From Sphingomonas sp. A2-49 (GTDB taxonomy: Bacteria; Pseudomonadota; Alphaproteobacteria; Sphingomonadales; Sphingomonadaceae), in contig NZ_JAJLPA010000015.1 in the NCBI RefSeq assembly GCF_025548555.1, positions 23,682 through 87,681 of the forward strand: a stretch of DNA of 64,000 nucleotides, in the 5' to 3' direction. A program made the translations under genes and the position numbers. A model generated the notes under the pieces. That model saw only the letters and a list, made by a program, of their open reading frames with translations, ran no database searches and was not told where the DNA came from. Shown piece after piece: positions 27,387 to 37,762 of this stretch (position 1 is its first letter; each line of letters starts with the position of its first letter).

Positions 27387-27959
27387 TCAGAGGATTCCGG
27401 CGCCGTCGATGGCAAGCTCGGGCAGGGTGACGCTCGTCAACCGACCGGCGAGCGGCAGCGTATGGGATCGCGCGAACTCGCCGTCGGCCGCGTTCCAGAA
27501 CTGGTGCACGACGCCCTCGGTCACATCGACCACCCAATATTCCGCGATGCCACCCGCGGCGTACAACCTCTGCTTGTCTCCGAGGTCGTAGCGGATGCTG
27601 CTGTCGGCGACCTCGACGACGAGCGCGACCGACGACGCCGGCATATAGCCCTCGCCCCTCGGTGCGTCCGTCACCACGATGTCGGGCTCCGGCGCATTGT
27701 GCGGTGGCAGCGCCAGCGTCACTTCGCTTTGCGCCGTGAAGCGCGAACCCATCGCCTCCAGCGCCATGCGCAGGCGATGGGTCAGTTCGTTCTTGGCGAA
27801 GGAGTGGGGGCGCTGTTGCGGGCTCATGTCCGTCACCGTCCCCTCGATCAGTTCGGCATGATGATAGCCCGCAAGCGCGCCCGCGGCGTGGAGCAGGGCA
27901 AAGTCGTCCACGGTCAGCTTGACCGGCCGGGGACCGTCGAAGGCGGACCGTTGGTTCAT
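27387..27959 (-). CDS. Uma2-family PD-(D/E)XK nuclease-like protein
   Basis: This 190-residue protein has the Uma2 core: AELIEGTVTDMSP, EPDIVVTD, ALVVEVADSS, YDLGDKQRLYAAGGIAEYWVVD. The Asp of EPD, the Glu of VVEV and the downstream Lys form the predicted nuclease site. Uma2 proteins are abundant in cyanobacteria and scattered elsewhere, mostly of unknown function. Two start codons are possible; ATG 27959 is preferred because MNQRSAFDG begins the conserved part. The gene is divergent from lysK with 55 nt between starts. Confidence 0.85.
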   Translation of the reverse strand: MNQRSAFDGPRPVKLTVDDFALLHAAGALAGYHHAELIEGTVTDMSPQQRPHSFAKNELTHRLRMALEAMGSRFTAQSEVTLALPPHNAPEPDIVVTDAPRGEGYMPASSVALVVEVADSSIRYDLGDKQRLYAAGGIAEYWVVDVTEGVVHQFWNAADGEFARSHTLPLAGRLTSVTLPELAIDGAGIL

Positions 27960-28014
27960 AGGACGTGTATAGCATTTGCGCTTCGCCGCGCGAAGCGGCA
28001 GATGCGCGCACATC

Positions 28015-29604
28015 ATGACCGATACCGACCTGCGCTCCGCCGCCCTCGATTCCAAGGCCTGGCCCTATGAGGAGGCGCGCAAGCTGCTCAAGCGCTATCC
28101 CGACGGCAAGCCGGCGGTGGACGGGGCGCCCGCGCCGATCCTGTTCGAGACCGGCTATGGCCCGTCGGGCCTGCCGCACATCGGCACGTTCAACGAGGTG
28201 CTGCGCACGACGATGGTGCGCAACGCCTTCCACGCGCTGTCCGACCAGCCGACCCGGCTGATCGCGTTCAGCGACGACATGGACGGTCTGCGCAAGGTGC
28301 CCGACAACGTCCCCAACGGCGCCATGCTGCGCGAGCATCTCGGCAAGCCGCTGACGCGGATTCCCGATCCGTTCGGCAAGTTCGACAGCTTCGCCGCGCA
28401 CAACAACGCGATGCTGCGGCAATTCCTGGACCGGTTCGGCTTCGACTACGACTTCGCCTCCTCCACCGATTATTACGAGGGCGGCCGGTTCGACGATGCG
28501 ATCAGGAACGTGCTGCGCCACCATCAGGACATCCTCGACGTCATGCTGCCGACGCTGCGGGCCGAGCGGCGCGAAACCTATTCGCCGGTGCTGCCGGTCA
28601 GCCCCACCAGCGGCGTCGTGCTGCAGGTTCCGGTCGAGGTGGTCGACCCGCAAGCCGGCACGATCGCCTTCGTCGACGAGAGCGGCGAGCGCATCGTCCA
28701 GTCCGCGCTCGGCGGCCGCGCCAAGCTGCAATGGAAGGTCGACTGGGCGATGCGCTGGGTCGCGCTCGGCGTCGATTACGAGATGGCAGGCAAGGACCTG
28801 ATCGATTCGGTCACGCAGAGTTCGCGGATCGCGCGCGTCCTCGGCGGGCGCCCGCCGGAAGGGTTCAATTACGAGATGTTCCTCGACGAGAAGGGCGAGA
28901 AGATCTCCAAGTCCAAGGGCAACGGCCTCAGCCTCGACCAATGGCTGACCTATGGGCCGGAGGAAAGCCTCGCCTTCTTCGCCTATCGCGAGCCCAGGAA
29001 GGCGAAGTCGCTGCACTTCGGCGTCATCCCGCGCGCAGTCGACGATTACTGGCAGTTCCGCGGCAACTACCCCGCGCAGGACGTCAAGCAACAGCTCGGC
29101 AATCCGGTGCACCATATCCACGACGGTGCGGTGCCGGCCGCGACGCTGCCGGTGACGTTCGGGCTGCTGCTCAACCTCGTCGGGGTTATGGGCGAGGCGA
29201 CCAAGGCGCAGGTCTGGGGTTACCTGCGCAATTACGTGCCGGATGCGACGCCGGAGCGCGATCCCGAGCTCGACCGGCTGATCGGCTATGCGCTCGCCTA
29301 TGCCCGCGATTTCGTCGCGCCGACGCTGAACCGCCGCGCGCCGCAGGGTGTCGAGGTCGCGGCGCTGCGCCGGCTCGACGCCGACCTCGCCGCATTGCCC
29401 GAGGGGGCGGGCGCGGAGGATATCCAGAACGTCGTCTACGAGATCGGCAAGACCGCCGGCTTCGACAGCCTGCGCGACTGGTTCAAGGCGCTGTACGAAA
29501 CGCTGCTGGGGTCCGAACAGGGGCCGCGCATGGGCAGCTTCATCGCGCTGTATGGCATCGCCAACAGCCGTCGCCTGATCGCCGAGGCGCTCGCGAAGAT
29601 CTAG
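28015..29604 (+). CDS. lysS: Class I lysyl-tRNA synthetase
   Basis: The 529-residue enzyme has the class I motifs GLPHIGTF (HIGH-like) and [10 protein letters not shown] (KMSKS). It therefore belongs to the class I LysRS (LysK) rather than the usual bacterial class II enzyme, as expected in alphaproteobacteria. It charges tRNA-Lys in the cytosol. ATG 28015 has no clear upstream ribosome-binding site. A hairpin at 29635-29672 lies beyond the stop and before the convergent pheT gene. Confidence 0.95.
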   Translation: MTDTDLRSAALDSKAWPYEEARKLLKRYPDGKPAVDGAPAPILFETGYGPSGLPHIGTFNEVLRTTMVRNAFHALSDQPTRLIAFSDDMDGLRKVPDNVPNGAMLREHLGKPLTRIPDPFGKFDSFAAHNNAMLRQFLDRFGFDYDFASSTDYYEGGRFDDAIRNVLRHHQDILDVMLPTLRAERRETYSPVLPVSPTSGVVLQVPVEVVDPQAGTIAFVDESGERIVQSALGGRAKLQWKVDWAMRWVALGVDYEMAGKDLIDSVTQSSRIARVLGGRPPEGFNYEMFLDEKGEKISKSKGNGLSLDQWLTYGPEESLAFFAYREPRKAKSLHFGVIPRAVDDYWQFRGNYPAQDVKQQLGNPVHHIHDGAVPAATLPVTFGLLLNLVGVMGEATKAQVWGYLRNYVPDATPERDPELDRLIGYALAYARDFVAPTLNRRAPQGVEVAALRRLDADLAALPEGAGAEDIQNVVYEIGKTAGFDSLRDWFKALYETLLGSEQGPRMGSFIALYGIANSRRLIAEALAKI

Positions 29605-29634
29605 CGCCGGGGCGCCCGGTCGCGCGCGAGCGTG

Positions 29635-29672
29635 CCCGGGGGTGACGGGATTGCGTTCCCGACACCCCCGGG
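29635..29672. terminator. Long hairpin between convergent lysS and pheT
   Basis: The arms CCCGGGGGTG (29635-29644) and CACCCCCGGG (29663-29672) are perfect inverted repeats, extended inwards by CGGGA/TCCCG around a single A-A mismatch. The position between two converging genes suggests a bidirectional terminator, but there is no T-run. Confidence 0.55.
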
Positions 29673-29678
29673 CCGTCA

Positions 29679-32051
29679 CTATCCGCGCAAGGTCGCGCCC
29701 TGTTTCGCTGCCGCGGCGACGACGCGGTCGGCGATGGCCTTCAGCGCGTCGTCGGTGAAGCTCTTCTCGCTCGGCTGGAGCGTCACCTCGACCGCGACCG
29801 ACTTGCGGCCGTCCTCGACGCCGGCCCCGGTGAACACGTCGAACACGCGTGCGCCGGTGATCGCCGCCTTGTCGGCACTGCGCACGGCGCGCACCAGCGC
29901 ATCGGCGCTGACGTCGGCGGGGACGAGGAAGGCGAAGTCGCGGCGGACCGACTGGAGTGCGGGCGGCGCGAAGGCGGGGCGCATGAAGCCGCCGCCCTTC
30001 GCCTCGCGCCGCATCGGCAGCGCATCCAGGTACAATTCGACCGCAGCGACCGCACCGTCGAGATCGAACGCCTTCAGCAGTGACGGATGCAACATGCCGA
30101 ACCGCGCGAGCACGACCTTGGGCCCCAGCCGCAGCGTCCCGCTCTGGCCCGGATGCCAGGCATCGCCCGCATCGCCCATCACCTGAAGGTTGTCGACGGG
30201 CGCGCCGGCCGCGGCGAGCAGCGCCAATGCCTCCGCCTTGGCGTCGAACGCATCGAACGTCGCGCCCTTGCCCTCGCGCCAGCCGCGCTCGCGCCGGGTG
30301 CCGGCGAGCACCAGCCCCAGCGTCGCATGCTCGGCATCGGCGAGGTAGCGGCGGCCGATCTCGAACAGCCGCACCGCCGCGACGCCGCGCTTCAGGTTGC
30401 GCGCCGTCGCGGACAGCAGGCCCGGCAGCAACGACGGCCGCATCACCTTCAGGTCCTCGCTGATCGGATTGGCGAGGCTCCACGCCCCGCCGCCGAACGG
30501 CGCCGCCTGTGCCTCGGACAGGAAGCTCCACGTCACCGCCTCGTCGAGGCCGCGCGCGGCGGCGGCGCGGCGGACGCGGCGCTCGAGCTTCTGTTCGGGG
30601 GTCGCGGTCGGCCGGGCGACGCCGGGGGCGCGCGGCAGCGGCACCGGCGCGACCTTGTCGATCCCCTCGATCCGGATCACCTCCTCGACCAGGTCGGCGG
30701 CGCCGTCGACGTCGCGGCGCCAGCTCGGCACGGTGACGGTCCAGCCGTCATCGACGGCGAAGCCGAGCGATTCGAGGATCGCGCGCTGGCGATCGGCGGG
30801 AACGGACAGGCCGCCCAGCGTCTCCGCCCTCGCCGGATCGTAGGCGACGGTCCGCGGCGTCAGCGGCGGTTCCCCTGCGCGCGTGACCGGCGACGCGGTG
30901 CCGCCGCACAGGTCGAGCACCAGCCGTGTCGCGATCGCCAGCCCGTCGTCGAGGAACGCGGGATCGACGCCGCGTTCGAACCGCTGGCGCGCGTCGCTGG
31001 TCAGCATCAGCGCCTGCCCGGTGCGGGCGATGTGGTCGGGATCGAAGAAGGCGCATTTGATCAGCACGTCGGTGGTCGCCGCCGACACGCCCGAATGCTC
31101 GCCGCCCATGATGCCGCCGATGTCGTGTACCTGGCGCGCATCGGCGATGACGGTCATCGTCGGATCGAGCGTATAGGTCTTGCCGTTGAGCGCCAGCACC
31201 TGCTCGCCGGCCACCGCCTTGCGCGCGACCAGCGGTCCCTCGACATGCGCGCGATCGTAGACGTGCAGCGGCCGGCCGAGGTCGATCGAGACGTAGTTGG
31301 TGATGTCGACCAGCGCGCTGATCGGCTTCTGCCCGATCGCGGTCAGGCGGCGGCGCATCCATTCCGGCGCCTCGCCGTTGCGCACGCCGCCGACCGCCTG
31401 CGCGAAGAAGGCGGGGCAGCCGGCAGTATCGTCGGTGCGCGCGTCGGGCGCCGCGCCAGTGCCCGCGACGGGGGCGACCGCCAGCGGCTTGAGCGTGCCG
31501 AGACCGGCGGCGGCGAGATCGCGCGCGATTCCGCGCACGCCCATGCAATCCTGGCGATTGGGGGTGATGCTGACGTCGATCACCGCATCGTCGAGTCCGG
31601 CATAGTCGGGATAGGCGGTGCCCACCGGCGCGTCCGCGGGCAGTTCGATGATCCCGTCATGGTCCTCGCCAAGCTCCAGTTCGCGGGTCGAACACATCAT
31701 GCCGTTCGATTCGACGCCGCGGATCGCCGCGACCTTCAGCGTCACGTCGAGCCCGGGGACATAGGCACCCGGCGGACCGAACACGCCGACCATGCCGGCG
31801 CGCGCGTTGGGCGCGCCGCAGACCACCTGCAACGGCCCGTCGCCGGCATCGACCGACAGGACCTGCAGCTTGTCCGCCTGCGGGTGGCGCTCGGCGGTCA
31901 GCACGCGCGCGACGCGGAACGCGCGCAGCGCGTCGCCGGGATTGTGGACGCCCTCCACCTCCAGCCCGATACGGGTCAGCGCATCGACGATGGCGTCGGG
32001 CGCGGCAGCGGTGGCGAGATGCTCGGCGAGCCAGGACAGGGTGAACTTCAT
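29679..32051 (-). CDS. pheT: Phenylalanyl-tRNA synthetase beta subunit
   Basis: The 790-residue subunit begins [12 protein letters not shown]. It has a tRNA-binding EMAP domain ([11 protein letters not shown]), B3/B4 editing domain ([18 protein letters not shown]), B5 domain and a C-terminal anticodon-binding ferredoxin fold ending in [19 protein letters not shown] residues. It forms the alpha2-beta2 enzyme with PheS. ATG 32051 overlaps the pheS stop by 4 nt (ATGA), so translation is coupled. Confidence 0.95.
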   Translation of the reverse strand: MKFTLSWLAEHLATAAAPDAIVDALTRIGLEVEGVHNPGDALRAFRVARVLTAERHPQADKLQVLSVDAGDGPLQVVCGAPNARAGMVGVFGPPGAYVPGLDVTLKVAAIRGVESNGMMCSTRELELGEDHDGIIELPADAPVGTAYPDYAGLDDAVIDVSITPNRQDCMGVRGIARDLAAAGLGTLKPLAVAPVAGTGAAPDARTDDTAGCPAFFAQAVGGVRNGEAPEWMRRRLTAIGQKPISALVDITNYVSIDLGRPLHVYDRAHVEGPLVARKAVAGEQVLALNGKTYTLDPTMTVIADARQVHDIGGIMGGEHSGVSAATTDVLIKCAFFDPDHIARTGQALMLTSDARQRFERGVDPAFLDDGLAIATRLVLDLCGGTASPVTRAGEPPLTPRTVAYDPARAETLGGLSVPADRQRAILESLGFAVDDGWTVTVPSWRRDVDGAADLVEEVIRIEGIDKVAPVPLPRAPGVARPTATPEQKLERRVRRAAAARGLDEAVTWSFLSEAQAAPFGGGAWSLANPISEDLKVMRPSLLPGLLSATARNLKRGVAAVRLFEIGRRYLADAEHATLGLVLAGTRRERGWREGKGATFDAFDAKAEALALLAAAGAPVDNLQVMGDAGDAWHPGQSGTLRLGPKVVLARFGMLHPSLLKAFDLDGAVAAVELYLDALPMRREAKGGGFMRPAFAPPALQSVRRDFAFLVPADVSADALVRAVRSADKAAITGARVFDVFTGAGVEDGRKSVAVEVTLQPSEKSFTDDALKAIADRVVAAAAKQGATLRG

Positions 32052-33175
32052 GCGCCGACTCCTCCGGACAGCGTGGGGACATCGAGCGCCGAGAAGCCGT
32101 AATGCTTGAGCCAGCGGATATCGCCGTCGAAGAACGGCCGCAGGTCGTCCATGCCGTATTTCAGCATCGCCAGCCGGTCGATGCCGCAGCCGAAGGCAAA
32201 GCCCTGCCATTCCTCGGGATCGAGCCCGCAGGCGGCGATGACCTTGGGATGGACCATGCCGGAGCCGAGCACCTCCATCCAGCCGCCGCCCCCCGCGCCG
32301 CCGGGGTGGCCACCGATGACGCGCTTGCCCTTCTCGATCGTATAGCCGACGTCGACCTCCGCGGACGGCTCGGTGAACGGGAAATAGCTCGGGCGCAGGC
32401 GCAGGACGATGTCGTCGCGCTCGAAGAACGCCTTCAGGAACGTCTCCAGCGTCCATTTGAGGTGGCCGAGCGTGATGCCCTTGTCGATCACCAGCCCCTC
32501 GACCTGATGGAACATCGGCGTGTGGGTCGCGTCGCTGTCGGAGCGATAGGTGCGGCCGGGCGCGATGATGCGGATCGGCGGCGGCTGGTCCAGCATCGTG
32601 CGGATCTGGACGGGCGAGGTGTGCGTGCGCAGCAGCGAGAAGGTCGCGCGCTCGTCGAACGTGCCGCCCGCCTTCGCGTCCAGCCCCTGCTGGAGGTAGA
32701 AGGTGTCGTGCATCGCCCGCGCGGGGTGCGTTTCGGGAATGTTGAGCGCGGTGAAATTGTGCCAGTCGGTCTCGATCTCCGGCCCGGTGGCGACCGCGAA
32801 GCCGAGGTCGGCGAAGATCTCGGCGAGTTCGTCCATCACCTGGCTGACCGGGTGCACCGTCCCGGCGGTCGCCGCGCCCGCGGGCAGCGTCATGTCGAGC
32901 GTCTCGGTCGCGAGCCGCGCGTCGAGCGCGGTGCGCTCCAGCACGGTCCTGCGCGCGGCGATCGCGCCGGCGACCGCTTCGCGCAGGCCGTTGATCCGCG
33001 GGCCGGCGGTCTGGCGCTCGTCGGGGCTCATCCGCCCCAGCGTCTTGAGCAGCTGCGTGACGCTGCCCTGCTTGCCGAGCGCGTCGACGCGCACCGCCTC
33101 GAGCGCATCGAGCCCGGTCGCGGCATCGATCGCGGTCAGCATGTGGTCGCGCAGGGTATCGAGGTCTTCGGTCAC
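32048..33175 (-). CDS. pheS: Phenylalanyl-tRNA synthetase alpha subunit
   Basis: The 375-residue protein is a class II synthetase with motif 2 [21 protein letters not shown] and the signature [10 protein letters not shown] and [15 protein letters not shown]. It makes Phe-tRNA with PheT. The start is a GTG at 33175 that overlaps the stop of the upstream GIY-YIG gene as GTGA. The next in-frame ATG lies downstream (DHMLTAI). Two independent 4-nt overlaps join GIY-YIG, pheS and pheT. Confidence 0.95.
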   Translation of the reverse strand: MTEDLDTLRDHMLTAIDAATGLDALEAVRVDALGKQGSVTQLLKTLGRMSPDERQTAGPRINGLREAVAGAIAARRTVLERTALDARLATETLDMTLPAGAATAGTVHPVSQVMDELAEIFADLGFAVATGPEIETDWHNFTALNIPETHPARAMHDTFYLQQGLDAKAGGTFDERATFSLLRTHTSPVQIRTMLDQPPPIRIIAPGRTYRSDSDATHTPMFHQVEGLVIDKGITLGHLKWTLETFLKAFFERDDIVLRLRPSYFPFTEPSAEVDVGYTIEKGKRVIGGHPGGAGGGGWMEVLGSGMVHPKVIAACGLDPEEWQGFAFGCGIDRLAMLKYGMDDLRPFFDGDIRWLKHYGFSALDVPTLSGGVGA

Positions 33176-33489
33176 GTATCGCTCTCTTTCAGGGGCGGCA
33201 GGCCGAGGCCGGTCGCAAGATCATCCCAGCCGGGATTATGGTCCTCGATCAGTCGCAGCTTCCAGTCGCGACGCCATTTCTTCAATTGCTTCTCACGCCG
33301 GATCGCGGCGTCCATCGTGTCCGCGACGTCGTACCAGACCAGACGGTGAACGCCGTAGCGGCAGGTGAACCCCGGGATCAATCCTTCGCGATGCTGGATC
33401 AACCGGCCGAGAAGGTTCGAGGTGACGCCGATGTAGAGCGTTCCGCAGCGTCCGCTGGCAAGGATGTAGACGCACGGTATCCACTCCAT
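33172..33489 (-). CDS. Short GIY-YIG nuclease domain protein
   Basis: The protein is 105 residues from ATG 33489: [31 protein letters not shown], in which VYIL and YIG are the GIY-YIG strands and the Arg in GRLIQH is catalytic. The domain stands alone, like UPF0213 members, with no DNA-binding fusion. Its role is unknown. Its last codon overlaps the pheS start. It interrupts the normal rpmI-rplT-pheS-pheT order and lies 65 bp from a palindromic element. Confidence 0.88.
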   Translation of the reverse strand: MEWIPCVYILASGRCGTLYIGVTSNLLGRLIQHREGLIPGFTCRYGVHRLVWYDVADTMDAAIRREKQLKKWRRDWKLRLIEDHNPGWDDLATGLGLPPLKESDT

Positions 33490-33553
33490 TCCTGTCCCCC
33501 CCCTCATGCCCTCGGGAGCGCCGTCCCGCACCGCTGCTGCCTAAACACCCTTC

Positions 33554-33650
33554 CGTCATTCCCGCGAAGGCGGGAATCCATACGCGCAGACCTCGGCGCG
33601 TCTAGCAACGACAGCGGCGTTTATGGATTCCCGCCTTCGCGGGAATGACG
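33554..33650. repeat. 97-bp palindromic element, copy 1 (REPIN-like)
   Basis: Perfect 28-bp terminal inverted arms (33554-33581 and 33623-33650) with a 41-nt middle. Each arm also contains a short inner palindrome, ATTCCCGCGAAGGCGGGAAT. The whole element can fold as one long cruciform. A second element of the same length and design lies 115 bp away. Confidence 0.85.
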
Positions 33651-33765
33651 ATGGGGGTAGGAAGGTCGGCCTGCCCGTCACCTGAGCGCTTCGCGTAAGG
33701 CCACGACACGCACATTGCGAGTCCGGACCGGCAGGAAAGAGGCCTGCTCATTCCCCGACACCCTT

Positions 33766-33862
33766 CGTCACCCCCGCGAAGGCAGGGGTCCATATGTGCC
33801 GACCTCCGCGCTTCCAGCCGCGACGTCAGCGTCCATGGATCCCGGCGTTCGCCGGGATGACG
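33766..33862. repeat. 97-bp palindromic element, copy 2 (REPIN-like)
   Basis: The arms at 33766-33793 and 33835-33862 are diverged from each other (CCCCCGCGAAGGCAGGGG on the left, CCCGGCGTTCGCCGGG on the right), but the outer CGTCA/TGACG and inner TCCAT/ATGGA are kept. The 41-nt middle is visibly related to copy 1 (both contain GACCTC and GCGC), so the two are homologous and of identical length. Confidence 0.8.
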
Positions 33863-33892
33863 GACAGGGGGAGCCGTCCCCCGGCGCGCCAA

Positions 33893-33926
33893 ACGAAAAA
33901 GGCGCCGGTGGTTGCCCACCGACGCC
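33893..33926 (-). terminator. Rho-independent terminator of rplT
   Basis: On the minus strand the stem GGCGTCGGTGGGCAACCACC continues into GGCGCC and is followed by TTTTTCGTTT (complement of AAACGAAAAA at 33891-33900). This is a classical terminator just beyond rplT. Confidence 0.85.
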
Positions 33927-33954
33927 CCTCGTCTCGTCGCTGCGTGCAGGCGCC

Positions 33955-34320
33955 TCAGGCGGCCTGGGGCAGTGCCGCCTTCGCCTGCGCGATGATCGCG
34001 CTGAAGGCGGCGCCTTCGTGCATCGCGATGTCGGCCAGGACCTTCCGGTCGAGCTCGACACCGGCCAGCTTCAGGCCGTGCATGAACTGCGAATAGGTCA
34101 GGCCCTCGGCGCGGACGCCGGCGTTGATGCGCTGGATCCACAGGCCGCGGAAGGTCCGCTTCTTGACCTTGCGATCGCGGTACGCATACTGGCCGGCCTT
34201 TTCGACGGCCTGACGCGCAATGCGGATCGTGTTCTTGCGGCGGCCGTAATAGCCCTTGGCCTGGACCAGGATCCGCTTGTGCTTGGCGCGGGTGGTTACA
34301 CCCCTCTTGACGCGTGCCAT
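33955..34320 (-). CDS. rplT: 50S ribosomal protein L20
   Basis: The 121-residue basic protein has the L20 pattern: [51 protein letters not shown], then [27 protein letters not shown]. It binds 23S rRNA in early assembly. The start lies 12 nt past the rpmI stop. A terminator follows, so pheST appears to be transcribed separately in this strain. Confidence 0.97.
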   Translation of the reverse strand: MARVKRGVTTRAKHKRILVQAKGYYGRRKNTIRIARQAVEKAGQYAYRDRKVKKRTFRGLWIQRINAGVRAEGLTYSQFMHGLKLAGVELDRKVLADIAMHEGAAFSAIIAQAKAALPQAA

Positions 34321-34332
34321 GTCCCGTTATCC

Positions 34333-34536
34333 TTACTTGAGGCCGTACGGCGCCCAGGCCTTCACCGTGGCGGTGTCGGCCTTCGACAGCACCTTGGTGC
34401 CGCGGTTCTGGCGGATGTACTTGCTGTTGTGGCTAATCAGGCGGTGGCGCTTGCCGGCGACGCCGTGCTTCAGCAAACCGCTGGCGGTGAGCTTGAAGCG
34501 CTTCTTGACGCCGCTCTTGGTCTTGAGCTTGGGCAT
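34333..34536 (-). CDS. rpmI: 50S ribosomal protein L35
   Basis: The 67-residue basic protein has the L35 pattern MPKLKTKSGVKKRFKLTASG, HRLISHNSKYIRQNRGTKVLSKAD. It belongs to the rpmI-rplT pair. No infC gene precedes it here. Confidence 0.97.
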   Translation of the reverse strand: MPKLKTKSGVKKRFKLTASGLLKHGVAGKRHRLISHNSKYIRQNRGTKVLSKADTATVKAWAPYGLK

Positions 34537-34698
34537 TTTGGTCCTTTCGCTGTGAGCATGGCATGGACAGCCGCGGCAGCCCTTGATGGCCGGGCAGTCC
34601 TGTAGCGCCTCGCTCGGGAAGCGGGGCCCATAGCGGCACCGGCCGGGAAACGCAACCGATGCGGAACCGGAACGAGCGCTGGCGCGCTGTTGCCGCCG

Positions 34699-36855
34699 AT
34701 GGACATGCCCAACCCCGCCCCGGCGTCGCCCGATGCGCCGACCGACACGCCGGCCGCGGCGGCGACGGTCGCGGCACCGGCACGCCGCCACCGGAGCTGG
34801 CGAATCGCGCGCAACGTCGTGCTGGCGCTGCTCGGCGTGGTCGTCGCCATCTGGCTGGTGCTCTACATCACCAAGGGCCGGTTCCTGAAACACCCCTTCG
34901 AGCGGTTCGTCGGTGGCCAGACGCATCGCCCGGTGACCGTCGCGGGCGATTTCCAGCTCTATTTCGCGCCGTTCCGCATCAAGTTCCTCGCCGAACGGAT
35001 GACGATCGCCAATCCGGGCTGGGCGACCCGCCCCTACCTGTTCCAGGCGGAGCGGATCGACACGCGGATCGCGCCGCTGTCGCTGATCTGGGGCAAGCGG
35101 CACCTGTACTGGCTCGACCTGACGAACGGCGCGGTCGACCTGGAATGGAATGCGGCGCACGATGCCAACACCTGGACGTTCAGCACCGCCAAGGGCGGCA
35201 AGCCGCTGGACTTTCCACGCATCGACACAGCCACCGTCCGCGGCACGACCGTTCGCTATCGCGACCCGCGGATGCAGTTGCTCGCCGACCTGAAGGTCGC
35301 CGACATCCTGTCGTCCAACGCCCGCATCGGCAAGGCCGTCGGCGTCGACGGGACCGGCACGATCCGCGCCACGCCGTTCCGCGTCGCCGCACGGCTGCTC
35401 GCCCCCGACGCCACCGTGAACCGCGGCAGGAACGAGCTCGTGCTGCGCGCCTGGGCGGCGCACAACGTCGTCGACGTCTCGGGCACGCTGCCGTCGATCG
35501 CGGGGGTCGAGGGCGTCCCGCTCCAGACCCGCGCACGCGGGCGCAACCTTGCCGAGCTGCTGGGCATCATCGGCGTCGTCATCCCGCAGACGCGCGACTA
35601 CCGCCTGACGGCGCAGATGGTGCAGCAGGGGCAGGTCTATACCTTCACGCGCATGCGCGGCATCGTCGGCGCGAGCGACGTCGCGGGGACGCTGACCGTC
35701 ACCAACGGCACGCGCATCCACCTCGATTCGCAGCTGCGCACCAAGACGCTCGACATCATCGACGCCGCGCCGTTCATCGGCTTCAACCCGGATATCGTCG
35801 CATCGCGGGGCGCGCTCGCCGCCGCCGCCGCGACGGGTGCGCCGCCGCAGGCGATCATGCCCGATGCCGAGCTGCCCATCGCGACGATGCAGCGGTTCGA
35901 CGCCGACCTCAAATGGACGATCGGCAGCGTGCGCTCGCGCAACCTGCCGATCAGCGACATCGACCTGACGCTCGACCTCGAACGCGGGCGGCTGGCGCTG
36001 TCGCCGCTCAGCTTCGCGATGGCGCGCGGCAACGTGGCGTCGGACGTGATCTTCGACACGCGCCAGCGGCCCTCCGCGGTCAGCTACGACATCCGGCTGG
36101 CGCCGACGCCGCTCGGCCGGCTGCTCGCCGGCTATGGCGTCGCCGAGGCGGGGACGACGGGCACGGTAAAGGGGCGCATCCGGCTGGAGGGACGCGGCGA
36201 TTCGATCCACGATTCGCTCAGCACCGCGCACGGCCGGCTGGCGTTCGTCATCCCGCAGGGCCAGCTGTGGACCCGCAACGTCCAGCTCGCCGAGCTCGAC
36301 CTCGGCACGTTCGTGCAGAAGATGTTCGAGGACAAGCTGAAGAAGCCGGTCGAGCTCAATTGCGGACTGGTCGCGTTCACGGTGCGCAACGGCGTCGCGG
36401 CGGCGGACCCGATCCTGTTCGACACGACCAAGAACGTCATCGTCGGCCGCGGCGGGTTCAGCTTCCGTACCGAGGCGCTCGACCTCGCCTTCCGCGCGGA
36501 CGGCAAGAAGTTCAGCCTGTTCTCCGGCCAGTCGCCGGTCGGGGTCGGCGGGCATTTCGCGGCGCCGAAACTCGACGTCATCAGCGACCAGCTGCTCGGC
36601 CGGGCCGGCGCGGGCCTGGGCCTCGCGATCGTGGCGACGCCGCTCGCTGGCGTGCTGGCGTTCGTCGACATCGGCGACGCCAAGTCCGCGGCCTGCGGCC
36701 CCGTCCTCGCCGGCGCCACCGCGAAGGCACAGCGCACCACCCGGGGGCAGCCCCGCGACGACGTCGGCCGCGGCACGACCGCGAAGGAAGAGAACGGCAA
36801 GGGCTCGGCGGGCGAGAAGAAGGACCAGCGCAAGAAGTTCCTGGGCATCTTCTGA
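34699..36855 (+). CDS. AsmA-family membrane protein
   Basis: The 718-residue protein starts at ATG 34699 (a TTG three codons upstream is also possible). It has a Pro/Ala-rich cytosolic head and one transmembrane helix near residues 45-65. A long repetitive beta-rich periplasmic domain follows, with the AsmA N-terminal motif RPVTVAGDFQLYFAPFRIKFLAERMTIANP. A C-terminal AsmA2 segment (GVGGHFAAPKLDVISDQLLGRAGAGLGLAIVATPL) is followed by a Lys/Glu-rich tail ending KKFLGIF. AsmA-like proteins are proposed to move phospholipids between membranes. Confidence 0.88.
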   Translation: MDMPNPAPASPDAPTDTPAAAATVAAPARRHRSWRIARNVVLALLGVVVAIWLVLYITKGRFLKHPFERFVGGQTHRPVTVAGDFQLYFAPFRIKFLAERMTIANPGWATRPYLFQAERIDTRIAPLSLIWGKRHLYWLDLTNGAVDLEWNAAHDANTWTFSTAKGGKPLDFPRIDTATVRGTTVRYRDPRMQLLADLKVADILSSNARIGKAVGVDGTGTIRATPFRVAARLLAPDATVNRGRNELVLRAWAAHNVVDVSGTLPSIAGVEGVPLQTRARGRNLAELLGIIGVVIPQTRDYRLTAQMVQQGQVYTFTRMRGIVGASDVAGTLTVTNGTRIHLDSQLRTKTLDIIDAAPFIGFNPDIVASRGALAAAAATGAPPQAIMPDAELPIATMQRFDADLKWTIGSVRSRNLPISDIDLTLDLERGRLALSPLSFAMARGNVASDVIFDTRQRPSAVSYDIRLAPTPLGRLLAGYGVAEAGTTGTVKGRIRLEGRGDSIHDSLSTAHGRLAFVIPQGQLWTRNVQLAELDLGTFVQKMFEDKLKKPVELNCGLVAFTVRNGVAAADPILFDTTKNVIVGRGGFSFRTEALDLAFRADGKKFSLFSGQSPVGVGGHFAAPKLDVISDQLLGRAGAGLGLAIVATPLAGVLAFVDIGDAKSAACGPVLAGATAKAQRTTRGQPRDDVGRGTTAKEENGKGSAGEKKDQRKKFLGIF

Positions 36856-36883
36856 CGCGCCGGGAGCGCTGCCCCGGCGACGT

Positions 36884-37696
36884 TCAGTGCGCGTGTCCTC
36901 CGGGTGCGGAGCGGATCGCCTCCAGCACGTCGTCGGTGCGGGCGGGGTCGCCGATCGCCAGCACATGGCCCGCGCTCGCCGCGGTCAGCGGATCGCCGTT
37001 CCAGTCGCACATCCGCCCGCCCGCGCCCTCCACCACCGGCACCAGCGCGGCGAAATCGTACAATTGCAGCCCCGATTCGGCGACGATGTCGAGGTGGCCG
37101 CTCGCGAGCAGGCCGTAATTGTAGCAATCGCCGCCATAGACCGGCCCCTGCCGCGTGTGCCCGCCCGACGCGGCGGCGACCAGCGCCATGTAATGCGGCA
37201 CGTCGCCGTCGGCGAACAGGTGCGGGCTGGTCGTGGCGAGGATCGCGCCCTCCAGCGCCGCGCAGGTGCGCGTGCGGGTCGGCCGGCCGTTGAACGTCGT
37301 CGGCCGCCCCGCGACGCCCAGCCAGCGTTCGCGCTGCACCGGCTGATCGATGATGCCGAGCAGCGGCCAGCCGTCCTCGACCAGCGCGATCAGCGTGCCG
37401 AAGATCGCGCGGCCGACGGTGAAGCTGCGCGTGCCGTCGATCGGGTCGAGCACCCATTGCCGCCCGGTGACGCCGGGCTTCTCGCCATATTCCTCACCGA
37501 TCACGCCGTCGCCCGGCGCCTCGGCATCGAGCAGCTTGCGCATCGCTGCCTCCGCCTCGCGATCGGCACGGGTGACGGGGGAATGGTCGTCCTTGTATTC
37601 GACCCCGTGCTCGCTGCGGAAATAGGGGCGGATCGCGGCACCGGCGGCATCGGCGAGGCGACCGGCGAGCGTGATATCGGCTGATGTGATCGGCAT
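36884..37696 (-). CDS. hisN: Histidinol-phosphatase, inositol monophosphatase fold
   Basis: The 270-residue protein has the IMPase metal motif VIGEEYGE and WVLDPIDGTRSF, and the C-terminal GLQLYDFAALVPVVEGAGGRMCDWNG. Its closest known type is the HisN-like histidinol-phosphatase of actinobacteria and alphaproteobacteria, although inositol-phosphate or 3'-phosphoadenosine activity is possible. ATG 37696 is chosen over a longer open frame because MPITSADITLAGRLADAAG is the family start. It is divergent from the peroxiredoxin. Confidence 0.85.
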   Translation of the reverse strand: MPITSADITLAGRLADAAGAAIRPYFRSEHGVEYKDDHSPVTRADREAEAAMRKLLDAEAPGDGVIGEEYGEKPGVTGRQWVLDPIDGTRSFTVGRAIFGTLIALVEDGWPLLGIIDQPVQRERWLGVAGRPTTFNGRPTRTRTCAALEGAILATTSPHLFADGDVPHYMALVAAASGGHTRQGPVYGGDCYNYGLLASGHLDIVAESGLQLYDFAALVPVVEGAGGRMCDWNGDPLTAASAGHVLAIGDPARTDDVLEAIRSAPGGHAH

Positions 37697-37762
37697 GCCC
37701 GCCCGCCCTATCGCGCTCCTTCCCGGCGCGCTAGGGTGCGTCAACTTCGAGAGGATATGTCG

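Noticed and set aside
24582..28070. 1162-residue open frame antisense to the DinG-type helicase
   Set aside because: The helicase on the minus strand carries all motifs. The plus-strand frame has no domains and only GC-rich residue bias.
33554..33862. Possible CRISPR array made of the two palindromic copies
   Set aside because: There are only two copies, 97 bp long with a 115-bp gap and no regular spacers, and they are palindromic end to end.
33602..34141. 179-residue and similar frames across the palindromic region
   Set aside because: They run through REPIN-like repeats and the rplT terminator and are not conserved-looking.
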